This document shows positions 32,344 through 40,192 of a stretch of DNA of 64,000 nt, in pieces (position 1 is the first letter of the stretch; each line of letters begins with the position of its first letter). The stretch comes from FEN-987 sp049521055 (lineage in GTDB: Archaea; Thermoproteota; Bathyarchaeia; 40CM-2-53-6), in NCBI GenBank assembly GCA_049521055.1, contig JBEKPE010000004.1, positions 3,289 to 67,288 on the forward strand, given 5' to 3'. The notes beneath the pieces were generated by a model, which was given only the letters and a program-made list of their open reading frames with translations, did no database searches and was not told the origin of the DNA. A program made the translations under genes and the position numbers.

Positions 32344-32910
32344 ATGGAGAACACTGCTAACGAACCCGCAACAGCGACCCCAGTGCAAGCTGAGGAAAAA
32401 CCTCAGTTCACCCCGTGGAACACAATAGCGGACGCAAAGCGCGTCTACATACCCTACAAGGCTGAACTAATGGAGCTCAGGGATCGGGGGTTCGGAGATC
32501 TTAGAGGAGACAAGCTCCTGTTCACCGCGTACGAGTCATTCTACCTGATCGAGAAGCAGAAGATACGGGTTTTTGACAAACGCAGCGAGCGCGAACTAGA
32601 GCTGAGAGACCTGGTTCGCAAGTTTTCAGTTGGTAAACCGGAGATTTGGATTAAGTATTTGGTTTACCGAGACCTGCGGGACAGAGGATACATTGTTCGT
32701 GAATCGACGAAGGCCTTCGACTTCGACATTTATGGAAAGGGCCCTCTGCGGCGACTAATCTCTATCGTCTACGAAGGGGGAGAAGCTAGCTTGAGGAAGC
32801 TGGGAAAACTTCTCAAGTACTCGGATAAGGAAAAGAAAGAGCTGATACTTGCGGTCGTGGATCGCCGAACGGATATCGTATACTATACTCTGAGTTCCCT
32901 GAAAGTCTAG
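32344..32910 (+). CDS. endA: tRNA-splicing endonuclease subunit, probably non-catalytic (structural) paralogue
   Basis: 188 residues. The C-terminal nuclease fold shows IWIKYLVYRDLRDRGYIVRE, FDFDIYGKGPLRRL and LILAVVDRRTDIVYYTL, the EndA hallmarks. Of the catalytic Tyr/His/Lys triad, the Tyr position is present (DIYGKG) but the His that normally follows (KSH-type stretch) is replaced: the sequence reads GPLRRLISIVYEGG. So this is probably the structural beta subunit of an (alpha-beta)2 enzyme, as in Crenarchaeota, whose heteromeric enzymes cut non-canonical introns. The first 30 residues are an Ala/Pro/Glu-rich tail. The catalytic partner is outside the window. The many tRNA introns here fit this well. 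Confidence 0.87.
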   Translation: MENTANEPATATPVQAEEKPQFTPWNTIADAKRVYIPYKAELMELRDRGFGDLRGDKLLFTAYESFYLIEKQKIRVFDKRSERELELRDLVRKFSVGKPEIWIKYLVYRDLRDRGYIVRESTKAFDFDIYGKGPLRRLISIVYEGGEASLRKLGKLLKYSDKEKKELILAVVDRRTDIVYYTLSSLKV

Positions 32911-32930
32911 ATTGCGCCCGACTCTGGCGG

Positions 32931-33452
32931 CTACTGAGGCTGCCGTGCGTTACACTGCGGGCAAAGCACCGCGCCAGGTGGTAGTTGTGCACCGCACTGA
33001 ACACAGTACCTAGCCTGAGATACGACTCCTGGCGTTACTTGTGCAGGGGGCATAATCGGTTCAAGGGGCGGGTGACGAATCGCTCCGATCAAGGTTGCGC
33101 CAATCACTCCCGCAACCAGATCTATTCCTAGGATTATGATGACAGCCGTCTGCAATTCGGACATAGGGGGCGTTGGACCTGAAGGGGTCGGTATTACGCC
33201 GAAGATGAATAGGATTTCAGAAACTCCAAGGTAGAATGGGGTTCCAAGGATGCCCGACAGGGCGCCGGCTGCTGTAGCTTGCCCTACCTTTCCGTACAGG
33301 ACATATGCTGCTATTGCTCCTCCGACGAAAGCCCCAGCCGCATCTGAATAAGGTGGTGTTAGGTTGGCTGCTTCCAGAAAAGCGGTGAGTAGACCGGTAA
33401 CAACAGTGCCTGCCAGTACTGCGGTCCAAAGATCTCGGCTTTTGACGGGCAT
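32931..33452 (-). CDS. Membrane protein with C-terminal zinc ribbon
   Basis: 173 residues. Four hydrophobic, Gly/Ala-rich segments (about 10-30, 38-55, 58-85, 102-125), a proline-rich linker and a final zinc ribbon (RYCVQCGAQLPPGAVLCPQC). The membrane part recalls small glycine-zipper proteins of unknown function. It is convergent with endA (20 bases apart) and divergent from hisS. Same overall architecture as the 25248 protein, though the sequences differ. No function can be given. Confidence 0.75.
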   Translation of the reverse strand: MPVKSRDLWTAVLAGTVVTGLLTAFLEAANLTPPYSDAAGAFVGGAIAAYVLYGKVGQATAAGALSGILGTPFYLGVSEILFIFGVIPTPSGPTPPMSELQTAVIIILGIDLVAGVIGATLIGAIRHPPLEPIMPPAQVTPGVVSQARYCVQCGAQLPPGAVLCPQCNARQPQ

Positions 33453-33569
33453 TAGGATTCGAGGTGGGATAATCTACACTTCACTATAAGCGTTGCATAA
33501 TCCCAGCCACGTTTCAACTTACAACATTATAGGATGGGTTTCACAGAAGTCACGCAGATGTGAGACGAA

Positions 33570-34883
33570 TTGTCCTCAGACGCCTTCACTTTGCCTCGAG
33601 GAATGCGGGATATCGAACCTGAAGAGATGGCTCGCAGGTTATGGCTGTATGATAGGATTCGTGAGGTTGTCTCTCGATATGGATTCCGGATGGTGGAGCC
33701 TACAACGATTGAGAGCTTGAAGACACTTGAAGCCAAGAGTGGTGAAGGAATCCGTGACGAAATCTACTGGTTCAAGGACAAGGCTGGACGAAGCCTCGGC
33801 CTAAGGTTCGATCTGACGGTTGGCCTCGCTCGCATGATCGCGAACCGTTCCGATCTGCCTGCGCCAATAAAATTCGCCACAATTGGAGGCAACTGGCGAT
33901 ACGACGAACCGCAATTTGCCAGATACCGATATTTCACTCAATGGGACGTAGAGATTTTCGGTTCCGAGAGCCCCCTCGCGGATGCTGAGGTGATCTGTGT
34001 CGGTGCCGATGTATTAGTTAACGCCGGGTTGAAAGATTTCCTCGTGCGAATTAGCAACCGAAAATTAGCTGAATCATATCTCAAACAGTTGGGAATCCAG
34101 TCCGGCGAGCAACTTGAACAATGCCTGAGAATTATAGACAAAATGCGGAAGGAAAGCCGCGAGCGATTGATCAAAGATTTCACGGCCCTCAACATCAAAG
34201 AGAGCACTGTGGAAGAGATTTTCGCGTACACCTCAATCAACGGATCCCCCAGAGCTGCCCTTGGCAAGCTTGTCGGTTTCAACTTCACAGAACCCGAGGC
34301 GAAGAGGGGCTTAGAAGAGTTAGAAACACTTTCAGACGCGCTCGCTGCATACGGGCGGTTGGATCGTTGTGTCTATGACATGAGCATCGTACGTGGCATT
34401 GGGTACTATGATGGAATCGTGTTCGAAGGCTTCGACAAGGAAGGCGAAGATGTTGGATCGATCTTCGGAGGAGGACGGTATGACAAGCTTTGCAAGATCT
34501 ACGGGAAACGCGACATACCTGCCACCGGAGTCGCAGGAGGAATCGAACGTCTGATGATATCCCTAGACCGCGCCAATCTCTATCCCAAGACCCAACTCGG
34601 TTCAAAGGTGTTTGTCGCAACAGTGAGAGAAGAATCGAGGCTGGAAACAGTTCGAGTTGCAGAGAATCTTCGCGATAACGGAATTGCAGCGGAATTTGAC
34701 CTGATGGGAAGATCTCTGAGTAAACAGCTTGAATACGCGAACGCAGCAAAGATCCGGTACCTAATAGTCTTGGGACCTCAAGAAATCCAGTCCAAAATGG
34801 TCAAGGTGAAAGAGATGGCCACGGGGACGGAAACTGAAGTGCGTCTCGACGGGCTAGTTCAGAAACTTAGGGAAATGAATTAG
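33570..34883 (+). CDS. hisS: Histidyl-tRNA synthetase
   Basis: 437 residues, class II synthetase. Motif 1 region LYDRIREVVSRYGFRMVEPT, motif 2 PIKFATIGGNWRYDEPQFAR, the His-specific strand VRGIGYYDGIVFEGF, and motif 3 ATGVAGGIERLMISL. C-terminal anticodon-binding domain with VFVATV and LGPQEIQSKMV. It charges tRNA-His in the cytoplasm. Start is a TTG at 33570 (reading MSSDAFTLPRGMRDI); MRDIEP is the usual N-terminal motif. Its last four bases overlap the convergent CBS gene. Normal length; nothing odd. Confidence 0.95.
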   Translation: MSSDAFTLPRGMRDIEPEEMARRLWLYDRIREVVSRYGFRMVEPTTIESLKTLEAKSGEGIRDEIYWFKDKAGRSLGLRFDLTVGLARMIANRSDLPAPIKFATIGGNWRYDEPQFARYRYFTQWDVEIFGSESPLADAEVICVGADVLVNAGLKDFLVRISNRKLAESYLKQLGIQSGEQLEQCLRIIDKMRKESRERLIKDFTALNIKESTVEEIFAYTSINGSPRAALGKLVGFNFTEPEAKRGLEELETLSDALAAYGRLDRCVYDMSIVRGIGYYDGIVFEGFDKEGEDVGSIFGGGRYDKLCKIYGKRDIPATGVAGGIERLMISLDRANLYPKTQLGSKVFVATVREESRLETVRVAENLRDNGIAAEFDLMGRSLSKQLEYANAAKIRYLIVLGPQEIQSKMVKVKEMATGTETEVRLDGLVQKLREMN

Positions 34884-35308
34884 TCTCCTCCGTGGAAAAC
34901 CTCTTTCTCATTGGATTGGAGGATCGCGGTAAGGGTACCACGCTCTCCCACAAGATCTCTCATCGAAACAACTCCTATGGGTTTTCCTTTGTCGTCGACC
35001 ACGACAACATGCCTGATCCTATTCTTGTTCATGGCTTTCGCCGCTTCCGCCACATCGGAGCTTCCTTGCACCGTGACGACTTGTTTCGTGCACACGTCGT
35101 CGACCGGTACGCTAAGGACTCCACCCGAAGCAACCGTCTTTATGATGTCCCTTTCAGAAATGACTCCAACTAGCTTGGTGCTCTCAAGGCCTTGAACTAT
35201 TACTAGCAGACCAATGTTCTTCTCAACCATTAATTTCGCCGCATCCAATACTGTGCTACCTACGGCGATCGTGATCAAGGGTCGAGTTACTATGTGGCTT
35301 ACTCTCAT
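34880..35308 (-). CDS. Two-CBS-domain protein
   Basis: 142 residues made of two CBS repeats: first about 5-58 (ITIAVGSTVLDAAKLMVEKN and GVISERDIIKTVA), second about 68-125 (VVTVQGSSDVAEAAKAMNKN and GVVSMRDLVGE). Stand-alone CBS pairs bind adenosine nucleotides (AMP, ATP, SAM, NAD) and act as energy sensors for partner proteins. It follows citrate synthase by 6 bases on the same strand, so both are likely in one transcript, and it might sense adenylate charge for that enzyme; this is inference. Confidence 0.9.
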   Translation of the reverse strand: MRVSHIVTRPLITIAVGSTVLDAAKLMVEKNIGLLVIVQGLESTKLVGVISERDIIKTVASGGVLSVPVDDVCTKQVVTVQGSSDVAEAAKAMNKNRIRHVVVVDDKGKPIGVVSMRDLVGERGTLTAILQSNEKEVFHGGD

Positions 35309-35314
35309 TCTTGC

Positions 35315-36490
35315 CTACTCCTTCTCTTCCTCCGCCCTTCCGCTTCTCGACTCCAAGGGTAGGTATGGGACACCGATCTTTCCGACGTACAGAGCTTTTG
35401 GCCTAATCAAGCGATTGGCCTGAAGGTATTCGATCGAATGGGCTGTCCATCCTGCAATCCTACTAATTGCGAAGATCGGCGTGAATAGATCTGTCTGAAT
35501 CCCGAGGATATGAAATAATACGCCTGAGTAAGAGTCGACATTCGGGAAGATCGTAGTCCCTTCCAGATGTTTTCGTGCACTCATCTCAATCGCGACCGCC
35601 GTGTCGAACAGCTTGGTTTGCCCCTTCTTGACGGCAAGCTCTCCGCCGAGTTTCTTAATGATCAAATATCTGGGATCCCAGCTCTTGTATACTCTGTGGC
35701 CAAACCCCATGATCTTCTTCTTCTGCGCGAGAGCGTCAACCACGTAACTCTCAGCCCGGCCTGCGTCCCCAACTTCCAGAACGGTCCGTAGTGCAACTTC
35801 ATTTGCGCCACCGTGGAGCGGTCCACGTAGTGTTCCGATTCCAGAGGTTATGATGGAGTACATGTCGGCTAAGGTGGATGCAGTTACGGTGCATGCGAAA
35901 GTGGAGGCATTCATCTCGTGTTCGGCGTGCAGGATCAGGCCCACATCCATTGCATGAGCATCGGACTCGTCGGGTTCAGTCCCGGTTAGCATGTAGAGAA
36001 AATCAGCCGCGTGGCCCAATCCTGGTTTAGGGGAGACTGGTTCCTTGCGGTTTCGGAGCCGGTCAAACGCGGTAATGATTGTCGGAACCTTGGCTAAAAT
36101 TCTTAGCCCCTTGTCTAATCTCACTTCAATGTCATCGGACATTGGTTGTGGATCATAAAGTCCTAACGCGGAGACCGCGGTACGTAGCACGTCCATTGGA
36201 TCGCTGTGGGTGGGAAAACTTCGGATGAACCGTAAGACGTCTGGATCGAGAGGGCGGTAGGATTCCAGCTGATGTCTAAATTTCTCAAGTTGGCTACTCG
36301 TGGGTAGCCAGCCAAAGATGAGTAGATAGGCGGTTTCCTCAAATGTGGAATGGGCTGCGAGGTCTTCTATACTGTAGCCTCGGTAGAATAGTTTGCTCGC
36401 CTCGCCGTCAATGAAACAGATCCTACTCTCTTTTACGTAGACGTTGTCCAGTCCCTTATGGATGACGACGGGTTCTTTGAAGGCGCACAA
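35315..36490 (-). CDS. gltA: Citrate synthase
   Basis: 391 residues, typical archaeal length. Catalytic residues lie in the expected motifs: His in LHGGANEVAL, His in GFGHRVYKSWDPR, and Asp in FPNVDSYSGVLFH; ILHAEHEMNAST carries the substrate-binding His. The C-terminal Arg is in SRIAGWTAHSIEYL. It condenses oxaloacetate with acetyl-CoA in the citric acid cycle. 2-Methylcitrate synthase is the close alternative and cannot be excluded by sight. Start ATG at 36490 reads MCAFKEPVVIHKGL. It is followed on the same strand by the CBS-domain gene. Confidence 0.93.
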   Translation of the reverse strand: MCAFKEPVVIHKGLDNVYVKESRICFIDGEASKLFYRGYSIEDLAAHSTFEETAYLLIFGWLPTSSQLEKFRHQLESYRPLDPDVLRFIRSFPTHSDPMDVLRTAVSALGLYDPQPMSDDIEVRLDKGLRILAKVPTIITAFDRLRNRKEPVSPKPGLGHAADFLYMLTGTEPDESDAHAMDVGLILHAEHEMNASTFACTVTASTLADMYSIITSGIGTLRGPLHGGANEVALRTVLEVGDAGRAESYVVDALAQKKKIMGFGHRVYKSWDPRYLIIKKLGGELAVKKGQTKLFDTAVAIEMSARKHLEGTTIFPNVDSYSGVLFHILGIQTDLFTPIFAISRIAGWTAHSIEYLQANRLIRPKALYVGKIGVPYLPLESRSGRAEEEKE

Positions 36491-36590
36491 AATAAATCCG
36501 GTTAGGGTTTAATTTGATTGGCAAGCTATTTACCAATTGCCTAATACAAAAAAAGGTGTGATCCCGGAACTGTCCCTGGGTTGAGGGTGT

Positions 36591-37367
36591 CTACGTTATT
36601 GTCAGTGTGCCGTCGCCCTGATACCAGAAGGGCGGCGTATAGCTTGAGTCGAGTGGGTCTTCGTTGTTTGTATTCTGGACGAAAGGTGACACGACCCCGT
36701 AGACTGCGTTGTATATGGTCTGTCCCATCGATAGGCTGGCGAAGACTTGGTTTGCTAGGTCGTCCATTTGGCCGTATGTAAGAGAGATTGGTCCGTTGCA
36801 GAAGAGGACTGTAGAAGCGCCCGCTGTAAGCATGAAGCCAGCGATAGACTCCGAGTCAGATGAGATAAGCATCATCAACTTCACGTTGGTTAGCATGCCT
36901 GAGGTGTAGTGGTTGCTGAAGAAATTGAGGCTTATCCCAACTATGCCTGCGTTACCGTTCATATATCCTTGAGCGAAATCGTTTTGGTATTTTGTTTCTA
37001 TTCCGGAACTGGCTAGTTCTCCGACGTACCAGTATTCGATGTGTTTCCAGGTGTAAGTGTTGGTTCTCCAGATCACGATGTTGTAGTTGTTTAGTTGGGT
37101 GAGTAAGAAGTCTACTGTGACCTGAGTGTTCTTTAGTGTCGTCACTTGGTATCCGGCGTGCTGTAGATAGTAGGTTATCATGTGATCATATTGCCCCATT
37201 GGGGCGACCTGGTCCAAGGACGAGAGTATTACCGCTGATTTTTGTGACGCAGCATGTAGAGGGGGAGCAACCATTGAGGTGGATGCGAACACGGGGGTGA
37301 TGCTTGCTATTGGTACAGTTACCAGGATCATAAGGAGTGCAGCAAAGATTTTCCGCAAATTTTTCAA
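36591..37367 (-). CDS. Secreted protein of unknown function
   Basis: 258 residues with a clear signal peptide (KNLRKIFAALLMILVTVPIA, cleavage near VFAS about 28). The mature part (KSAVILSSLDQVAPMGQYDHMITYYLQHAGYQV when split: KSAVILSSLDQ, HMITYYLQHAGYQV) looks like a Rossmann-like or DUF4350-type fold with IVIWRTNTYTW; no catalytic motif is evident. No membrane tail or PEF-type tag at the C-terminus, so it is presumably released or weakly attached. Start is a TTG at 37367. A similar N-terminal theme (helical wrap then strand IVIWR) is seen in archaeal surface proteins, but I do not recognise the family. Confidence 0.7.
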   Translation of the reverse strand: MKNLRKIFAALLMILVTVPIASITPVFASTSMVAPPLHAASQKSAVILSSLDQVAPMGQYDHMITYYLQHAGYQVTTLKNTQVTVDFLLTQLNNYNIVIWRTNTYTWKHIEYWYVGELASSGIETKYQNDFAQGYMNGNAGIVGISLNFFSNHYTSGMLTNVKLMMLISSDSESIAGFMLTAGASTVLFCNGPISLTYGQMDDLANQVFASLSMGQTIYNAVYGVVSPFVQNTNNEDPLDSSYTPPFWYQGDGTLTIT

Positions 37368-37595
37368 ACCTTCGAGGCCGCTAAGGCGTCTAGGAAATAA
37401 AGAATATCCTAGAGCAGTGACAAGCGCGAGTGAAAACTAAAGGAATAATTTCTCAGAAATTGAGGTAAGAATACCACGCGCCCATGGACGCGCACACTAC
37501 AATATGTATGGGCCCTTGCTCACCCTCTGACCATTTTTTGATACAGACCCGTTAACGCATCGCGGAAGACGATTGAAGAGTTCATGTGCGGGAGG

Positions 37596-37813
37596 TCATT
37601 TGCTGAAGCGAATTAGTAGCAAACCGATGATAACGAGGAGACTCCTCGGACGATTGTGTCCCATGCTAGGTTTAGTGGGCCGAAGCGCCAGTATGATGCA
37701 CCGTACGCGTTGCCTAGGTAAACTCCTCCGAACGTGCAAACCAAACCGCCAATGTACTTGATTCGCTTGCGCATCGTTGCCAAGATAATCATCCATAAGC
37801 TAGATGTGTCCAT
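37596..37813 (-). pseudogene. Small two-helix membrane protein, frameshifted
   Basis: From ATG 37813 the frame reads MRKRIKYIGGLVCTFGGVYL, GNAYGASYWRFGPLNLAWDT, then VRG and a poor end with stop. One base over, the same DNA continues as SLLVIIGLLLIRFSK with stop at 37596, a natural second membrane helix with basic end. Joined, this gives about 72 residues with two helices. So there is a one-base frameshift near 37640, either real decay or a sequence error. Function unknown. Confidence 0.45.
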
Positions 37814-37849
37814 GCGAGTTGGGTTGTCTGGTCACAGCGCTTTGAAACG

Positions 37850-37857
37850 TTAATATA
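37850..37857 (+). promoter_or_regulatory. Putative TATA box of the KaiC-like gene
   Basis: TTAATATA lies about 40 bases before the ATG at 37892; with normal spacing transcription would begin near 37880, giving a leader of about a dozen bases. Confidence 0.45.
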
Positions 37858-37891
37858 CCGATTATGGTACATCGATGTTTCGGCGCCCGAC

Positions 37892-38659
37892 ATGTCCTTC
37901 AAAGCACCATCGAACAACGACGACAGCGAAACCTCGTCGGCAGCACCAATTCTCATGCAACTCCCCCGCCCATTGCTCGACTACCGAATCATCATCGCCG
38001 TCGTCAAAGGAGACGTCGGCGCAGTAAACATACTCAAAGACGCGTTAACCGTCTCCAGAGACCTCAAACTAACCAACCCACTACTGGCCCTCGGACCAAC
38101 AACACCGCTTTCTCTTCAACTCCCACCAGCCTCAAGAATTCTGTGGGCCACATTCACCGACAACTTCAACTCAACAAACGGTCAACGCCTGACGATTGTC
38201 CAACCAAACCACCTAACAGACCTCAGCCTAGGCCTCGAAAGACTCTCCAAAACCCGAAACGGCCGCGTCCCATTAATCATCGGAGACTTCCTCGACAACG
38301 TCCTATCAGTCTCCACAGCCCCAGCAGGCCTCTATTCATTCTTATGCAGACTCTTCACGAGGATTAGAACGAACGAACAGACCGCCTTCCTCCTAGCCAC
38401 AGAAGACATGCATGATTCAAAGCAAACAGCAATACTCAAACGGTTCGCCGACATCATCATCGAGTACAGCGCCACAGAGGATATTGCCGGCCACAGAATC
38501 GAAGCCCGCATCCTAGACCATCTACAAAACCAATACGCGTACTGGGACAGCTCAATTCCCAAGTTAGACGGAAAATACTACATGCCCCCAAACAGGACCC
38601 AAAAATTCGGGCGCCCACAACCTTTCCTGCTCGAGAAACCCGTTAGAATCCATTACTAG
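37892..38659 (+). CDS. RecA/KaiC-like (inactive ATPase-type) protein, DUF7504/DUF835-like
   Basis: 255 residues. The order of strands and helices (RIIIAVVKGDVG, SRILWATFTDN, RLTIVQPNHLTDLS, RVPLIIGDFLDNVLS, AFLLATEDMHD) resembles the KaiC/RecA fold, including the GDFLDN Walker-B-like strand, but no Walker A P-loop is present. Archaea have families of such degenerate RecA-like proteins, often linked to signalling or to GvpD/bat-type regulators. The C-terminus carries an added segment (ARILDHLQNQYAYWDSS). It has its own TATA box and is followed by a tRNA on the other strand. Family assignment is tentative. Confidence 0.65.
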   Translation: MSFKAPSNNDDSETSSAAPILMQLPRPLLDYRIIIAVVKGDVGAVNILKDALTVSRDLKLTNPLLALGPTTPLSLQLPPASRILWATFTDNFNSTNGQRLTIVQPNHLTDLSLGLERLSKTRNGRVPLIIGDFLDNVLSVSTAPAGLYSFLCRLFTRIRTNEQTAFLLATEDMHDSKQTAILKRFADIIIEYSATEDIAGHRIEARILDHLQNQYAYWDSSIPKLDGKYYMPPNRTQKFGRPQPFLLEKPVRIHY

Positions 38660-38675
38660 ATTCCCCCAGAATTTT

Positions 38676-38809
38676 TGGCGGGCCCGCGGGGATTTGAACC
38701 CCGGACTTCTGCACCCAGTTCGGCCGATTGGGTTCTACAGCTTTATCCGGTGTTCCTTAGGGGGTTCGGCAACCGTTCTGCCGCTCTATCCAACCTGAGC
38801 TACGGGCCC
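38676..38809 (-). tRNA. Multi-intron tRNA, probably tRNA-Arg (CCT)
   Basis: Acceptor GGGCCCG/CGGGCCC, D-arm GCTC/GAGC with loop AGGTTGGATA (A20, an Arg identity element), T-arm CGGGG TTCAAAT CCCCG, G73 and encoded CCA are clear. The anticodon region is interrupted. The best reconstruction removes 38765-38777 (13 nt), 38743-38757 (15 nt) and 38709-38736 (28 nt), giving anticodon stem GCAGC/GCTGT and loop CCCCTAA with anticodon CCT. That puts C, not the near-universal U, at position 33. The third intron has an internal ACCC/GGGT pairing. The gene call is firm; isotype and intron edges are not. Confidence 0.7.
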
Positions 38810-38901
38810 GGTAGAAACGTGGCTGCGGCCAAACTAAAAGGATTAAGGACTGACGGCTGGAAGAAGCTTAATCAATTGAACCATCTTTGTCTCGTCCTTG
38901 T

Positions 38902-39056
38902 GCGGGGATACCCGAGCCAGGTCAAAGGGGCAGGACCGCGAAAGTTGCGGTGTTAAACTTAAGATCGAAGAGTTGACTTGGATAAGGGATCCTGTAGCGT
39001 AGAGCCCGCACAGGGCACGTAGGCTTTCAGGGGTTCGAATCCCCTTCCCCGCACCA
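38902..39056 (+). tRNA. tRNA-Leu (TAA) with three introns
   Basis: Acceptor GCGGGGA/TCCCCGC, T-arm AGGGG TTCGAAT CCCCT, discriminator A and encoded CCA. Removing 38935-38956 (22 nt, position 30/31) and 38964-38988 (25 nt, canonical 37/38) gives anticodon arm CAGGA CTTAAGA TCCTG, anticodon TAA. The canonical intron has a textbook bulge-helix-bulge: stem CAGGA/TCCTG, exon CTTA with intron TAAG, bulges AGA and GGA. A third intron, 39003-39022 (20 nt), interrupts the long variable arm; without it the arm folds as AGC GTAG GCT. Confidence 0.88.
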
Positions 39057-39077
39057 TCCTGCTTAGCTTAGTTTTGA

Positions 39078-39956
39078 TTAGAGTGGGAGTTTGTCGACTA
39101 GGTCAACTATGGTTTTTCCGCATCTTCCATCCTTATCGAGAATTGAATTATACGCAGTCAAGTTGAACGCCCGCAACTTACCCGTCTTACTAAGCGCCGC
39201 TACCACCGTGTTGACGTCATCTGGAGCCAGCCCGTCTTTGCATGGGTAGTTGACTGCGGGCATGATCGCAGGATCGAGAGCGTCTACGTCAAAATGGCAG
39301 ATAATCCAGTCAGATTGCTTAGCTAGGGATTCAGCGATTTCCACGCCCAGCTTGTTAGGGTTCTCTTTGAATTCTGAAGTAGAATAGAGTTTCACTCTAC
39401 TTGATCTTAGCGCCTCTGATTCCAAGGGATCGAAATCTCTTCCTCCCAGATGCACAACGGCGTTCTATTCAATGATGGGTTGCTGGTTCTTGATCTGTTG
39501 GCTGAATTGGGGGCATCGGCCGCACACGGATGCTAAAGGCATGCCGCCGACGAATCCTGATGGAGAGGTTTCTGGAGTGTTGAAGTCTCCATGCGCATCA
39601 ATCCACAGTAACCCCGGTTTGCCATGGAGATGCTGTTTGAGGCTTGCGGCGCTGCCGACCACTAGGCCGCATTCTCCTCCAAGATAGAAGCTCACACCTT
39701 CTTCGCGGATTCCATTTGACGCGTCGAAGATCGCGTCTGTGCATTTGAGGAAATATTCACTGTTTCTAATATTGGGTGGGCCGCTGTCGCTAGTAAGTGG
39801 CGGGAGCGCTACGTCTCCACAGTCCCTGAACTCCACACATCGCTCTCTCAACGCCCGATCTATTCCCAGGTTGCGAAGAGTCTGAACTGCTAAGCCCATT
39901 CCGCTGTACTTGGTCAGAGTGTAAAGAGGTACGCCGATTAGTGATATGCTCCGCAT
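39078..39956 (-). pseudogene. Arginase/agmatinase/formiminoglutamase-family protein interrupted by in-frame TAG
   Basis: Two adjacent frames are really one: MRSISLIGVPLYTLTKYSGM starts at 39956 and runs to a TAG at 39467-39465, after which the same frame continues NAVVHLGGRDFDPLES to the stop at 39078. Joined, it is about 292 residues, normal for ureohydrolases. Metal-site motifs: GGECGLVVGSA in place of GGDHS (His to Cys), WIDAHGDFN intact, CHFDVDALDPA intact. The intact ends on both sides show a recent nonsense mutation, a sequencing error, or stop-codon readthrough. TAG ends many other genes here (cydA, hisS, pyk, the DapA-family gene), so general recoding is unlikely. Substrate unknown. 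Confidence 0.75.
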
Positions 39957-40192
39957 GAGTTATTTCCCCTAGTTGTTTTCATTTCAGCAACCCATCTGTT
40001 CTTCCACAAACCCCAATTCCACTCGGGCTGAATGGTTTACCTCCCCATTGCCTTGTCATTAAACCAAACGGGTGGGCTTCGTGCAAGAACGATTACCGGT
40101 TCGTTGCATGAGACGTGCTCGCATAGTACTCTCGTGATCCGGTGAACAACAAAAGAGAGAAAGGGGACAGGCCTTTGTGGGCGGTCGAACGT

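Noticed and set aside
37864..38367. A 167-codon plus-strand frame overlapping the KaiC-like gene
   Set aside because: Its translation is almost only Arg/Pro/Gln/Thr repeats, an out-of-frame reading of the 37892 gene.
39078..39956. General recoding of TAG as pyrrolysine
   Set aside because: Many well-supported genes here end in TAG and no pyl gene is present in the window, so a local mutation or error is simpler.
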